Source: Candidatus Methylacidiphilales bacterium (GTDB lineage Bacteria > Verrucomicrobiota > Verrucomicrobiia > Methylacidiphilales > JAAUTS01). Taken from it: a DNA stretch of 64,000 nt. Shown in pieces: positions 33,742-42,986 of the stretch. Below the pieces are notes generated by a model. That model had not been told where the DNA came from. It saw only the letters and a program-made list of their open reading frames with translations, and made no database searches. Position numbers and translations under genes: made by a program. Location: the NCBI GenBank assembly GCA_028713655.1, contig JAQTNW010000016.1, forward strand, positions 1-64,000, in the 5' to 3' direction. The stretch's first letter is position 1. The number at the start of each line of letters is the position of its first letter.

Positions 33742-35202
33742 ATGAAACTTAAAAAATGGTTGCGCCGACTTCTCATCGGCTTTTTATTCTTCGCCACGTT
33801 CATCGCTCTCTTTTGCGCCGAGGAAGACTGGCGCGGTGCCCGGGATTGGACGCGTGTGGAAAAGGAACTGCGTGCCCGTGGAGAGCCGCTGACCCTGGAT
33901 GAAATCCTGCCCGCCTCCATTCCCGACGACGAAAACGTGGCTGCCGCGCCGATTTTCAAGGAACTCTGGGCCGACGAAAAAAAAGCCCGCTTATCCCAGT
34001 TGAAACTACCAAACCCATCGGAAGGACGTCCTCCGATTCTCGGCGACAGCATGACCGGCGCACGCGTGGATCTGGTCGGTTGGCAAAAACTTTTGACCGG
34101 AAAAAATGATCCCAAAACAGCAGGCGCAGATATCCTTGCCACTTTGTCCAAATACGACCCGATTTTGCAGGATTTGGATCAGGCCCTGCAGCGCCCCAAG
34201 GTTTTGTGGCCCATGAATCGTGACAGGCCTTTCGAGACACGAATACCCTATTTGAACAGCACTGTTGCCACCAGCCAACTCTTGATTTTAAAAAGTGACG
34301 CTGCCTTGTCCGTCGGCAAATCGGACCTTGCCTTATTGAATCTAAAACGGATTTATCGTTTAAACCGAGCGGTGGACAACGGTGTCCTGATAAGCCATCT
34401 GGTCGCTCTAATCGGGAATAATATCAGCCTACTAGTTGTCCAAGAAGGGATTACCACCCATTGTTGGTCGGAAATGCAACTTGTGGAAATTCAAGGAATG
34501 TTGCTGTCGGAAGATTTTCTCTTCTCGTACAAAGAAGCCCATCGCCTGGAACGGGCTTCTTTTAACCGCATGATCCTGATTGTTGACAGTAATATAATAT
34601 ATCTGCTGACTGCACTGGGAACCAATGAAACAAACCATACCGATTCCAAATATGCTGACTTTTGTTTGAAAATACTACCTAAGGGTTGGCGCGATCAGGA
34701 CCGGGCATTTTTCAACCAAACCATACAAACATATTATCTCGATCCTGTTGATCCAAAATTACAGCGCGTCGATTCGTTGAAAATCCAACCCGGTGAAGTC
34801 TATATAAGTAATGAGTTTAGATTCTGGCCTCGATTGCTTGGCTATCGCCTACTTAGCTCGCTTGCTTTGCCAAGCTTGAATGGTGTTATTCGAAAGACCG
34901 CTCAGATCCAAACCCAAATCAACTTGGCGGCTGTCGCCTGCGGCCTGGAACGCTACCGCCTTGCTCATGGCAAGTTGCCGGATTCTTTGCAGGCGTTGGT
35001 TCCGAATTACATCCCCCAACTACCTCACGATTTGATCACGGGCGCAGCTCTGCACTACAACCGCGTCAGCGACCAGGACTACATCCTCTATTCCACCGGC
35101 TGGGACGGCAAAGACGATGGCGGCGTTTTTTACAAAAAGCACAAAGAACAAGGAGATTGGGTCTGGGCTTCCAGGCCGGATTTGTATAAAATCAAAGAAT
35201 AA
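33742..35202 (+). CDS. Membrane-anchored hypothetical with pseudopilin-like C-terminus
   Basis: 486 residues. The N-terminus is a signal anchor (WLRRLLIGFLFFATFIALF). The long middle is helical without known motifs. The last 100 residues (QINLAAVACGLERYRLAHG, then LPDSLQALVPNYIPQLPHD and YILYSTGWDGKDDGG) look like the C-terminal part of type II secretion pseudopilins (GspG-like), including the final DGxDDGG calcium-type loop. I infer an exported structural or carrier protein; no function can be named. It lies 38 bases after the anti-sigma gene and 5 before the next gene. Confidence 0.6.
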   Translation: MKLKKWLRRLLIGFLFFATFIALFCAEEDWRGARDWTRVEKELRARGEPLTLDEILPASIPDDENVAAAPIFKELWADEKKARLSQLKLPNPSEGRPPILGDSMTGARVDLVGWQKLLTGKNDPKTAGADILATLSKYDPILQDLDQALQRPKVLWPMNRDRPFETRIPYLNSTVATSQLLILKSDAALSVGKSDLALLNLKRIYRLNRAVDNGVLISHLVALIGNNISLLVVQEGITTHCWSEMQLVEIQGMLLSEDFLFSYKEAHRLERASFNRMILIVDSNIIYLLTALGTNETNHTDSKYADFCLKILPKGWRDQDRAFFNQTIQTYYLDPVDPKLQRVDSLKIQPGEVYISNEFRFWPRLLGYRLLSSLALPSLNGVIRKTAQIQTQINLAAVACGLERYRLAHGKLPDSLQALVPNYIPQLPHDLITGAALHYNRVSDQDYILYSTGWDGKDDGGVFYKKHKEQGDWVWASRPDLYKIKE

Positions 35203-35207
35203 CGGTC

Positions 35208-35729
35208 ATGACCTTCGTCGATCTCCTGATCAAACTCGCCAAGCGATCCCCAATTTTCATCCCGCTGTTCTTGGCGGCTGGCTTCCTTTTGGCAAAAGGC
35301 GCCATCCTCTTTGTTTTTCTGGCTTTCGCACTGGGCATTCCAGCGGCCATTCTCATTGCCCATCCCATTGCCGAATATTTAGGGGAGTTCGCGGGCAGGC
35401 TTTACATGCCCATTACCAAAGTCACCCCTCAGCCACTTTGGTATCTGGTCGAATACCTCCTCGAAAAGGAGCGCTATGAAGATGCGTTGGAGGAATACAA
35501 CAAGATCCTCCATTACCATCCGCAGGAACTCAGGGCTCATCTCGGACGCCTCGAACTTTTAATCGTTCATTATCGCGATTTCGATGCCGCGCAAAAAGCC
35601 TTTCGCAACAGCCTGAAAAAACTCAAGGAGCCCAAAGACCGGGATGCCCTGACCGCTTCTTACAATTCATGGATGGAACAAAGCCAAATGCATCTTTACA
35701 GGAAGGACGCGAAGGACATAAAGGGTTGA
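35208..35729 (+). CDS. Membrane protein with TPR-like C-terminus
   Basis: 173 residues. Two hydrophobic helices (FIPLFLAAGFLLAKGAILFV and the following FLAFALGIPAAILI) lead to a soluble C-terminal part with a TPR-like unit (YEDALEEYNKILHYHPQEL, then DFDAAQKAFRNSLKKL). It starts 5 bases after the preceding gene, so the two are co-translated. Likely a scaffold at the inner membrane; partner unknown. Confidence 0.65.
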   Translation: MTFVDLLIKLAKRSPIFIPLFLAAGFLLAKGAILFVFLAFALGIPAAILIAHPIAEYLGEFAGRLYMPITKVTPQPLWYLVEYLLEKERYEDALEEYNKILHYHPQELRAHLGRLELLIVHYRDFDAAQKAFRNSLKKLKEPKDRDALTASYNSWMEQSQMHLYRKDAKDIKG

Positions 35730-36234
35730 AAAAGTAAAAGGCTAAACACATTTTTGACAGGATTTACAGGATGGACAGGATAAATACCCGCAATCACTTT
35801 TTTGCGTGTTTTGTTCGCACACGGGACGAATCCGTCCTCTGGCGGACGCCTTCTCGCGGACAACAAAACCCCCGTGTCTTCCCCCTTTTCAGGGGGATAG
35901 ATACAGCAGGTGCTAATCCAATAATGGTTTCGTCTTCCTTTGCGCCGCGTCTTCGCGTGAGAACTGTTTTTATTTCAACTTTCAAGACCTTCCCGTTCTT
36001 TGCGGTCTTCCTGTAAAACTGTGTTTTCTTATCCGTATCCATCCGTTTTATCCGTGGTTCCATTCAAGTTTTAAGTTTATAAGTCTTAAGTTTTAAGCTT
36101 CCGTTTTCCCATCTCGCATATCTGTGTAATCTGCGGATAGAAATGCCTTCTGCGTCTTGGCGTCTTATGCCCTCCGCGTTAAACCTTGTTTTTCCAGCAT
36201 CGACAAAGCCCTAGGCCGGGTTATTTTTGCGCCC
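35730..36234. repeat. Gene-free stretch with modular repeats
   Basis: Contains the period-8/9 word gacaggatttacaggatgga (35756-35775) continuing into acaggataaat, the segment inverted to 31608-31670 (35857-35916), the 42-base word at 35974-36014, the tccgtatccatccgttttat module (about 36032), and ttctgcgtcttggcgtctta with ccgcgttaaacc (36148-36186). No gene is supported, and short open frames in it are repeat-derived. It ends at the start of the next gene. Confidence 0.65.
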
Positions 36235-37077
36235 ATGAACGAAAGCCTCCGTTTCATCGCCCTCCTGCTTCTGACAACCGCCCTGTCCGTGCTTGCCATA
36301 TCCGGCTCGCAAGCAGCCACCATGGAATATGAAAACCGTCCGGCCACCGGCGGTGACAAAAAGGAAGCCGGCTGCATCTTCTTCGGCTCCGACGCCGTCC
36401 GGGTCGATAACAACGACAGTGACACTCCGAGCTCGGTCATTTACCAGGCAGAAACCGATGTGCTGTTAATGCTGGACCACAAAAACAAAACCTACACCCA
36501 AACCACCAAGGCCGAACTTGACAAGCTCGCACAAAAAACATCCGAGGCGCTCAGCGCTATCGACAAACAAATGGCCTCGCTTCCTCCCGAACAGCGCGCC
36601 GCGGTGCAAAGCATGATGGGCTCGCAACTCTCGGCCCTCAAACAGCCGCAGCCCACAGCGAAACTCACCTGGAAAAAAGCGGCCTCGGGAGAGAAAATCT
36701 CCGACTGGACCTGCGACCGCTATGAAGGCCGGAAAGGCGAATCGCTGGAGGAGGAAGTCTGGACAACCCCAGTCGCATCCCTGGGAATTCCAACAACCGA
36801 GATGCAGACGTTCCAGAATTTTACGGCTTTTTTCTCGGACGTGTTTTCAAAATTTCTCCAGGGAGTCGGCAGCCATTTCCCTGCCTTCTCCAATTTAAAA
36901 CTCGAGAAGGACGACGGCTTTGACGGTTTCCCTGTCAAGTCCGTCAGCTACAAGGACGGCAAGGCTTCTGAAATCTGGCAGGTGACACGGCTCGACAACA
37001 AACCGGTTGCGGTCACAAAATTCGCATTGCCGGACGGATATAAAAAGGAAGTTCTCGCAGTGCCAGGGCAATGGTAA
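36235..37077 (+). CDS. Exported DUF4412-like protein
   Basis: The start MNESLRFIAL gives 280 residues with a signal peptide (LLLLTTALSVLAISGSQA) cleaved near residue 24. The following part has the pattern of DUF4412: a strand with MEYEN, later DAVRVDNNDS, VIYQAETDVLLMLDHKNKTY and a long Gln/Ala helix (LSAIDKQMASLPPEQRAAV). The C-terminal half is beta-rich (WTCDRYEGRKGES). Periplasmic or outer-membrane-associated; function unknown. A second secreted or sugar-active gene follows. Confidence 0.6.
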   Translation: MNESLRFIALLLLTTALSVLAISGSQAATMEYENRPATGGDKKEAGCIFFGSDAVRVDNNDSDTPSSVIYQAETDVLLMLDHKNKTYTQTTKAELDKLAQKTSEALSAIDKQMASLPPEQRAAVQSMMGSQLSALKQPQPTAKLTWKKAASGEKISDWTCDRYEGRKGESLEEEVWTTPVASLGIPTTEMQTFQNFTAFFSDVFSKFLQGVGSHFPAFSNLKLEKDDGFDGFPVKSVSYKDGKASEIWQVTRLDNKPVAVTKFALPDGYKKEVLAVPGQW

Positions 37078-37150
37078 AATTCAAACGTCGCTCCCCATTT
37101 CCCCGGCTGCGCATGATTGGTTCCACAGCACTTCCATCCCGCCGCTTTCC

Positions 37151-38752
37151 ATGAATCACACGAAACGCATCAATATCGGCGCCAACTGGAGCCCGGCTTA
37201 CGATCCCGAGATCCGGAAATATTATCAAAAGATCGGGGCCACAACCACCGAGAGTTATGTCAAATGGATCGATCTGGAGCCTGAGCGGAACCAAATCAGC
37301 TTCAAGCGTTACGACCGCGAATTGGAACGCCTCGGGCGTTATGGCGTCAAGTGGCAGCCGTTCCTGATCTGTGGTCCGTGGTATTCGGTGCCCTACTGGT
37401 ACAAGGAAGGAAGGGACAGTCATTTCTTCAAGTGCCTCGAACATGGGAAGGATTCCGGCATCCAGTCCATCTGGAACGAAAAGTTCAAGGCGCCGACCCG
37501 CCGCTTCCTCCGGATGTTTCACGATCATTATCAGGACAGGGATGATCGTCTCGACTCGATCCTGCTAGGCATCAGCGGCGATTACGGCGAAGCGATTTAT
37601 CCGTGCATCGGCAATTTTGACGGCCAGTATCACACCCATCGCGGCTTCTGGTGTGCGGACGAGCATGCCATCCGCGATTTTCAAAAGCATTTCCGCAAAA
37701 AATTCAGGACAATCCGAAGACTGAATGCGCGCTGGGGCAGCTCGTATGCGAATTTTCGCGCGATGCGGCCGTTCCTGCGCAAGGACGCCCCCTCCCGCCG
37801 CGCCATGGTCGATATGGTCTATTGGTACCGCGAAGCCATGCTCAAGCATGCCGAGTTCTGGATCCAGGAGGCCCGCAAGCTCTGGAAGACGAAGGACATT
37901 TACCTCTGCATGGGCGGCGACGGCTCCGCCGAGGAGGGCCAGCATTATACCGCCGCGGCCAGGCTCTGCGCCAAATACAAGGTGGGCATCCGTGACACCA
38001 ACTCACGGGACAATTTCCGGTTCCTGAATACATACCAATGCCCCACTGCGGTCGCCACGAACTATTACAAAACCTATTGCGGTTTCGAATCATCGCACGG
38101 ATCGACCCCCAAATTCATCGTGGCGCGGATATTTGCCTTTATCATTAGTGGCGCCAAAGAGTTTCATGAATACAGTTTCCAGAACAAGAAGGATGTTGTG
38201 AAATATTTTCGCCGCTTCCGCAAATGGATGGACCTCCGCTTCCGCCGCAAAGTCGATGTGGCGGTATTTTCATCCGAAGCCTATGTCAACTGGGTGCATG
38301 AACACGCAACCGCCTGGGACATCAAGGAATTCCCCTGGGGGCTGCCCAAAAGGCCCCATGCCCTTTTCGACAAGCTGCGCTACCATTTTGATTTTGATCT
38401 GGTGAACGACTCGTTGATCCGCGACGGCATTCTGGACCGCTACAAGGCCCTGATCGTGCCGGGTTTTACCATCATCGAAGATGATATACTCAAGCTCATT
38501 CGCAGGCGAGCCAAGGCCGGGCACAAAACCATCATCTACGGGCCCAATCAACTGGAAACTGTCGCCGGAAAAGACATCCAGATCGCCCATGCGGAACCGG
38601 TTGCGGCCCCGGGCAAGCTGCTGGCTTCACTGCGGCAGCTTAACATCCCTGTAAAAGCTAAAAGAGACGGTATCTTCGAAGTGCCCGACCGTTGCGGCCG
38701 TACCCTTTGCTATGACGAAAGAAAGGACCGGATTTACTGGAAGAGGCCCTAA
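37151..38752 (+). CDS. Glycoside hydrolase, GH42/GH14-like barrel
   Basis: The start MNHTKRINIGANWSPAYDP gives 533 residues with no signal peptide. A TIM barrel is visible: TTTESYVKWIDLEPERNQIS, then WQPFLICGPWYS, and the acid/base motif ILLGISGDYGEAIYP near residues 140-155, which resembles the GDYGE signature of beta-amylase (GH14) and GH42-like enzymes. The rest includes a Rossmann-like segment (DRYKALIVPGFTIIED), as in the C-terminal domain of GH42. It is probably a beta-galactosidase-like or amylase-like enzyme; the substrate is unclear. Confidence 0.6.
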   Translation: MNHTKRINIGANWSPAYDPEIRKYYQKIGATTTESYVKWIDLEPERNQISFKRYDRELERLGRYGVKWQPFLICGPWYSVPYWYKEGRDSHFFKCLEHGKDSGIQSIWNEKFKAPTRRFLRMFHDHYQDRDDRLDSILLGISGDYGEAIYPCIGNFDGQYHTHRGFWCADEHAIRDFQKHFRKKFRTIRRLNARWGSSYANFRAMRPFLRKDAPSRRAMVDMVYWYREAMLKHAEFWIQEARKLWKTKDIYLCMGGDGSAEEGQHYTAAARLCAKYKVGIRDTNSRDNFRFLNTYQCPTAVATNYYKTYCGFESSHGSTPKFIVARIFAFIISGAKEFHEYSFQNKKDVVKYFRRFRKWMDLRFRRKVDVAVFSSEAYVNWVHEHATAWDIKEFPWGLPKRPHALFDKLRYHFDFDLVNDSLIRDGILDRYKALIVPGFTIIEDDILKLIRRRAKAGHKTIIYGPNQLETVAGKDIQIAHAEPVAAPGKLLASLRQLNIPVKAKRDGIFEVPDRCGRTLCYDERKDRIYWKRP

Positions 38753-38759
38753 CCTTCTA

Positions 38760-39371
38760 TTAAAGTTCTGAGTCCAGGGCCTCTGTCGCTTCCTCGGCGT
38801 TCCCCGTCGCCTCTTCCGGATTGATGCCAAAATCCCTCATGACCTGATTGTAAAGTACTGTGAAATCATATTGCGCCAGCAATTGCACCCTGCTGATGGG
38901 CACCCCTGCGGCATTAAGAACCGAATCCACAAATTCATCATGCTCCGCATTGCCTGCTTGTTCGGGACCGGCATCATCAAGTTCGATAACGCCAAGCGTG
39001 GTCAGATCATCGATTCGCAGACAGACAAAATCCAGGCGCTTCCGGGTAAGCCGGTTGAAGGTGTTCTGCCATTCGCTTTTATTGCGCAGGGTCTGCGGTC
39101 GGACAACATCCGCAAGCCGTACCTTTGGACAGATGATTGCCGCCTGATCGAACAATTGTACAAGATGCACATAAAGATAGGCTTCCTCCGGCGTCATGAG
39201 CGCTGGAGCCGGTTCATAGCCGGGACGGCCGGCTCCGTCTGGAAACATCTGCCCGGAATCGGCAAGAGCGTTGCGCGCTTTATTTGATGCGTTCACGGCA
39301 ATCACGATGATGCCGGCCAAAACCAGCAGTCCTATAACCGCCGCCACAAAAATTGTAATCGGATCCGTCAT
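38760..39371 (-). CDS. Membrane-anchored DUF2726 protein
   Basis: 203 residues. One N-terminal transmembrane helix (FVAAVIGLLVLAGIIVIAV) is followed by a DUF2726 domain: ALMTPEEAYLYVHLVQLF, PKVRLADVVRP, FNRLTRKRLDFVCLRIDDL, then GVIELDDAG with the acidic Glu/Asp and a late GVPISRVQLL. This fold belongs to the restriction-endonuclease-like superfamily, and the spaced D...ExD residues could still hold a metal. Membrane anchoring of such a domain is notable. It is convergent with the GH gene (7-base gap). Confidence 0.7.
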   Translation of the reverse strand: MTDPITIFVAAVIGLLVLAGIIVIAVNASNKARNALADSGQMFPDGAGRPGYEPAPALMTPEEAYLYVHLVQLFDQAAIICPKVRLADVVRPQTLRNKSEWQNTFNRLTRKRLDFVCLRIDDLTTLGVIELDDAGPEQAGNAEHDEFVDSVLNAAGVPISRVQLLAQYDFTVLYNQVMRDFGINPEEATGNAEEATEALDSEL

Positions 39372-39548
39372 TTTATTTGCTCCTCAAATCCCACAACGGC
39401 CAACTGAACCCCTTAACACTTAATATATATGAAATTTCGCGCCAAGCGCAAGTCCACCAGGACTTCAGATTGTTACAATAGCCGTTTATTTTCGGATTCG
39501 CGATATGAACCGGATTGCCCTTTGTTAATCCGACTGCTACAGTAGCCT

Positions 39549-39998
39549 ATGAATCTTTCCAAACGCGGCGAATACGCCCTCCGGGCGCTTATTGCCTTGG
39601 GTATTGCACAAAGTACAGGCCGCGAGCTGGTTCCGCTTCGTGAACTTGCAAAAAACGAGAACATTCCGGGCAAATTTCTCGAACAAATCCTCATTCAGCT
39701 TCGTGAGAATGGCTATGTGCAAACGAAGAGGGGCAAGCTGGGTGGTTATTTTTTGGCCAGGCCCATGGACAACATCTCCATTGGCCAGGTGGTACGTCTG
39801 ATCGACGGACCACTGGCCCCCATAAGTTGCGTCAGTCAAACAGCTTATAAAAAATGCTCCTGCCCGGATGAAGCCAACTGCGGCCTTCGGATATTGATGT
39901 TGGATGTTCGAAACGCGATTGCCAATATTTTGGATCGTTACACCTTGGCCGACTCGGTATCGGCGACACTTTCGAAAAAAGCGAGCCCGGCGAAATAA
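39549..39998 (+). CDS. Rrf2-family transcriptional regulator
   Basis: 149 residues beginning MNLSKRGEYALRAL, the standard Rrf2 start. The winged HTH follows (PLRELAKNENIPGKFLEQIL, then KRGKLGGYFLARP). A cysteine cluster in the middle (C-x8-C-x-C-x5-C from about residue 95, ending CPDEANCGL) resembles the [Fe-S]-binding loop of IscR/NsrR-type members. Its place before a sulfate/cysteine locus suggests it reads sulfur or Fe-S status, like CymR or IscR. An inverted repeat downstream at 40017-40040 is a candidate site. Confidence 0.85.
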   Translation: MNLSKRGEYALRALIALGIAQSTGRELVPLRELAKNENIPGKFLEQILIQLRENGYVQTKRGKLGGYFLARPMDNISIGQVVRLIDGPLAPISCVSQTAYKKCSCPDEANCGLRILMLDVRNAIANILDRYTLADSVSATLSKKASPAK

Positions 39999-40016
39999 AA
40001 TACTAGACAAAGTCCA

Positions 40017-40040
40017 TAGATTTAATGTAGTTTTAATCTA
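40017..40040. promoter_or_regulatory. Inverted repeat, candidate Rrf2 operator
   Basis: tagattta and ttaatcta form a near-perfect inverted pair in an AT-rich 70-base gap between the Rrf2 gene and yezD. Position and symmetry suit a dimer-binding site for the neighbouring regulator. Binding is inference. Confidence 0.45.
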
Positions 40041-40068
40041 TATCAATTTAATAGTATTTTAAATCGCC

Positions 40069-40248
40069 ATGAATGACCTTGCAAACGAACAAAAAAACGG
40101 CCTTTCCGCGCAGGAAGCAGAGATCCTGCGCGCGGTCCGCGGCCTCCATTACGGCAGCGTGATCGTCACGGTCCACGAACACCGGATCGTTGAAGTCAGC
40201 CGACAGGAAAAAATCCGTTTTCAGCCCACACCCGGAAAAAAAATTTAG
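40069..40248 (+). CDS. yezD: YezD-family small protein (DUF2292)
   Basis: 59 residues. The core is QEAEILRAVRGLHYGSVIV, then VHEHRIVEVSRQEKIRF, which matches the short DUF2292/YezD proteins. These are commonly encoded beside sulfate-assimilation genes in bacteria; their biochemical role is not established. Here it is the first gene after the Rrf2 regulator. Confidence 0.8.
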   Translation: MNDLANEQKNGLSAQEAEILRAVRGLHYGSVIVTVHEHRIVEVSRQEKIRFQPTPGKKI

Positions 40249-40259
40249 GCAGGCTTACC

Positions 40260-40329
40260 CCACCAGACCACTGGAGCACGAACCAAGAAAATTGAAATTC
40301 CACCGGACCACCGGCGAGCAAACCAAAAG
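40260..40329 (+). repeat. Two-copy 40-bp tandem repeat in the porin leader
   Basis: ccaccagaccactgg at 40260 and ccaccggaccaccgg at 40300 start two repeat units exactly 40 bases apart, each followed by an aaccaa word. Roughly 22 of the first 29 bases match. The ccgg words can pair in a transcript. The unit pair lies between yezD and the porin ribosome site. Confidence 0.5.
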
Positions 40330-40362
40330 ACAATAAAGTCGATTACAAGGAGGAATATTCAA

Positions 40363-41823
40363 ATGAAACAACAATTGATTAAATGGAGTCTGGCCGCCGG
40401 TCTTGCGCTGATAAGCGCTACATCGAACGTACGGGCTGATGGCGGCGATGTCGGCCCTCTCGTGGACCTGCTCGTTGAAAAAGGCGTTCTCACTTCCCAG
40501 GAAGGATTGAATGCGCGCGATGAATTGCTCAAAGACTACAAATCCACCGGAGGCGGCATTTTGTCCGTAGGCTCACCGGCAGTCAAAGGACTGAAGCTCT
40601 ACGGGGACGTGCGCCTGCGCTATCAATGGGACAAAACCGCCATCAACACCGGCTACACAGGTTCCAAAGCGGGCGGTATCGTCAACGATATTCAGGAGCG
40701 CAACCGCAATTTGTACCGGGTGCGTTTGGGCGCCGAGTATCTGTTCACTGACAACTTCAAGGCGGGCGTACGCCTGGCCACCAACGCGGGCGGCAACCAC
40801 AACAGCGCCAACGCCGACTTTGGTACAGGCGCCAAATCCTGGCCTGCCAACAACTCGGTGTTTGTGGACCTGGCTTATCTGACCTGGGACAAAGCCTTCG
40901 GGCAGGACTGGTTGAGCCTGACAGCGGGACGCCAGTTGCAGCCGCACAACATCCTCAACGGCTGGACCTGGGACAGCGACATCAATCCCGACGGCGGACT
41001 GATCAAACTCGGCAACTTCCATCCCTTCAGCAAGGATTTCACCGTTGGTTCCACCCACGGCATTTATGTCTGGGGCGATCAGGCCACGGCCGACAATACA
41101 TTTACGTCCAGCACGTTCAGCAGTGGGCAAAACACCTCCAGCGATCCCTTCCTGTTTGTCAATCAGGTAGATCTCGCTTACAAGTTCAGCGACAGTTGGA
41201 ACCTTCGCGTGTCTCCAGCCTTCGTGAACGGAGCCGGTGACAGCTCGACCAAGACCAACAACAACGTCAATCCCGGCTGGAGCGATGCCGCTGCGTTTGA
41301 CATCAACTACCTGAACGTGTTTCTGGTCGATGCGGCTCTGGACACGCCATTCTTCCTGAACAACAGCAAAGGCAAGTTTTACGGGGAATATGGCGTGAAC
41401 CTCACGGCTTCAGAATTTGCCGCTCACTATAACAACAATAACAATAGCGGCAATACCCTGGGCCAGGATGGACGCAATCAGTTCTTCCTTGCCGGCTACC
41501 AAGTCAGCGGTGGCGGACAAAAGGGCAAAGGCAAAGGCGGCTGGGCCTTGGACGGCACCTATGCCTACTATGAAGCCTATTCGTGGACCGGCGCTCTGAT
41601 TGACTCGGACTTCAACAGCAATTCGCTGAACGGACAGGGCTTCGGCATCAAAGCCAGCTACAACTTCACCGAGAACATCACCGGTTCCCTGAACTGGCGC
41701 CACAGCGAACAGATCGACAACAACATTGTCAACGTCAGCCAGGTTCTGCCGACCGGCGGCACCACAAAAGGCGGCTTCTCCAACACGGACCTGGTCCAGG
41801 TTGACCTGGTCTGGAAGTTCTAA
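40363..41823 (+). CDS. Putative outer-membrane porin
   Basis: 486 residues with a strong ribosome site (aaggagg) and a signal peptide ([19 protein letters not shown]). After a short helix ([15 protein letters not shown], the SLH-like opening seen in PVC-group porins) the rest is alternating hydrophobic beta-strands with Asn/Gly/Ser-rich loops and a final aromatic strand VQVDLVWKF ending in Phe. That is an outer-membrane barrel of the Porin_5/OprO type. Directly upstream of the sulfate binding protein, it probably lets sulfate or other small anions in. Confidence 0.83.
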   Translation: MKQQLIKWSLAAGLALISATSNVRADGGDVGPLVDLLVEKGVLTSQEGLNARDELLKDYKSTGGGILSVGSPAVKGLKLYGDVRLRYQWDKTAINTGYTGSKAGGIVNDIQERNRNLYRVRLGAEYLFTDNFKAGVRLATNAGGNHNSANADFGTGAKSWPANNSVFVDLAYLTWDKAFGQDWLSLTAGRQLQPHNILNGWTWDSDINPDGGLIKLGNFHPFSKDFTVGSTHGIYVWGDQATADNTFTSSTFSSGQNTSSDPFLFVNQVDLAYKFSDSWNLRVSPAFVNGAGDSSTKTNNNVNPGWSDAAAFDINYLNVFLVDAALDTPFFLNNSKGKFYGEYGVNLTASEFAAHYNNNNNSGNTLGQDGRNQFFLAGYQVSGGGQKGKGKGGWALDGTYAYYEAYSWTGALIDSDFNSNSLNGQGFGIKASYNFTENITGSLNWRHSEQIDNNIVNVSQVLPTGGTTKGGFSNTDLVQVDLVWKF

Positions 41824-41882
41824 ATTCCCAATTTAATGCTAGACTTCAAACCATAACCAAAAACCAAAATGGAACCCTACAT

Positions 41883-42899
41883 ATGAAATTATCAAACCTG
41901 ACAAAAATCAGCCTCCTGCTCGGAGCCGCCCTTCTGGGCGGCTTAGCCGGGAGCCAGCTCCAAGCAAAAGAAATCAAACTCCTCAACGTCTCGTACGACC
42001 CCACACGCGAACTCTACGTCGATATCAACAAAGCATTCGCCGAATCCTGGAAAGCCAGGACCGGAGACACTGTCACCATCGACCAGTCGCATGGCGGCTC
42101 GGGCAAGCAGGCCCGCGCGGTCATTGACGGCCTCGAAGCCGACGTGGTCACGCTGGCTTTGGCCTATGACATCGACATCATCGGGAAGAAAAAAAATCTG
42201 CTGTATGCCGATTGGCAGAAAAAATTCCCGGAAAACAGCTCGCCCTACACCTCAACCATCGTGTTTCTGGTTCGCAAGGGCAACCCGAAGGGCATCAAGG
42301 ATTGGGATGACGTGGTCAAGCCCGGAATCTCGGTCATCACACCCAATCCCAAGACTTCCGGCGGCGCGCGCTGGAACTTCCTGGCGGCTTGGGCTTATGC
42401 GAGGCACAAATACGGCGATGACATCAAAGCCCAGGAGTTCATCACCAAGCTCTACAAAAATGTGCCGGTGTTGGATTCCGGCGCCCGAGGCTCAACGACC
42501 ACATTTGTCCAACGCGGAGTCGGCGACGTGCTGCTGGCTTGGGAAAACGAGGCCTTCCTTTCCATCAAGGAGTTTGGCGCTGACAAGTTTGAAATTGTGA
42601 CGCCGTCCCTCAGCATTTTGGCGGAGCCTCCGGTGGCAATCGTCGATAAAATCGCCGAAAAACACGGAACCACCGAAGTGGCCAAAGCCTACCTCAACTT
42701 CCTTTATACGGAACAGGCCCAGGACCTCATCGGCAAGAATTTCTACCGTCCGCGTTCCGCGCAAGCCGCAGCCAAATACGGAAAACAATTCCCCCAACTG
42801 AAACTTGTGACCGTGGATGGCGAGTTTGGCGGCTGGCAGAAGGCTCAAAGCGGTTACTTTAACGACGGCGGAGTCTTTGACAAAATCTACCAACCCTAA
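41883..42899 (+). CDS. sbp: Sulfate/thiosulfate ABC transporter substrate-binding protein
   Basis: 338 residues, signal peptide ending near residue 28 (QLQAKE). The Sbp/CysP signature is present: [59 protein letters not shown] and VLLAWENEA. It binds sulfate in the periplasm and hands it to CysT/CysW. The permease and ATPase genes lie 3.5 kb downstream on the same strand, with cysK and unknown genes between. A perfect hairpin follows the stop. Confidence 0.92.
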   Translation: MKLSNLTKISLLLGAALLGGLAGSQLQAKEIKLLNVSYDPTRELYVDINKAFAESWKARTGDTVTIDQSHGGSGKQARAVIDGLEADVVTLALAYDIDIIGKKKNLLYADWQKKFPENSSPYTSTIVFLVRKGNPKGIKDWDDVVKPGISVITPNPKTSGGARWNFLAAWAYARHKYGDDIKAQEFITKLYKNVPVLDSGARGSTTTFVQRGVGDVLLAWENEAFLSIKEFGADKFEIVTPSLSILAEPPVAIVDKIAEKHGTTEVAKAYLNFLYTEQAQDLIGKNFYRPRSAQAAAKYGKQFPQLKLVTVDGEFGGWQKAQSGYFNDGGVFDKIYQP

Positions 42900-42921
42900 C
42901 ATCTAACTTGTTCCACTGGCG

Positions 42922-42947
42922 GCGGGGCATGCGCCTGCATGCCCCGC
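42922..42947 (+). other. Perfect 11-bp hairpin between sbp and cysK
   Basis: gcggggcatgc and gcatgccccgc are perfect complements around the loop gcct. There is no T-run, so it is more likely an mRNA-stabilising or processing element that sets Sbp in excess than a terminator. Confidence 0.55.
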
Positions 42948-42986
42948 TTCACGGGAAAAATCAACTAAACCAACCCAAAAGGATTT

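Noticed and set aside
35794-36063. Minus-strand 89-codon frame similar to a frame at 31608-31814
   Set aside because: The shared peptide (SIPLKR-KTRG) comes from the inverted DNA repeat; no ribosome site or conserved length.
40260-40329. Possible CRISPR array
   Set aside because: Only two degenerate units with a 40-base period and no spacers or cas genes.
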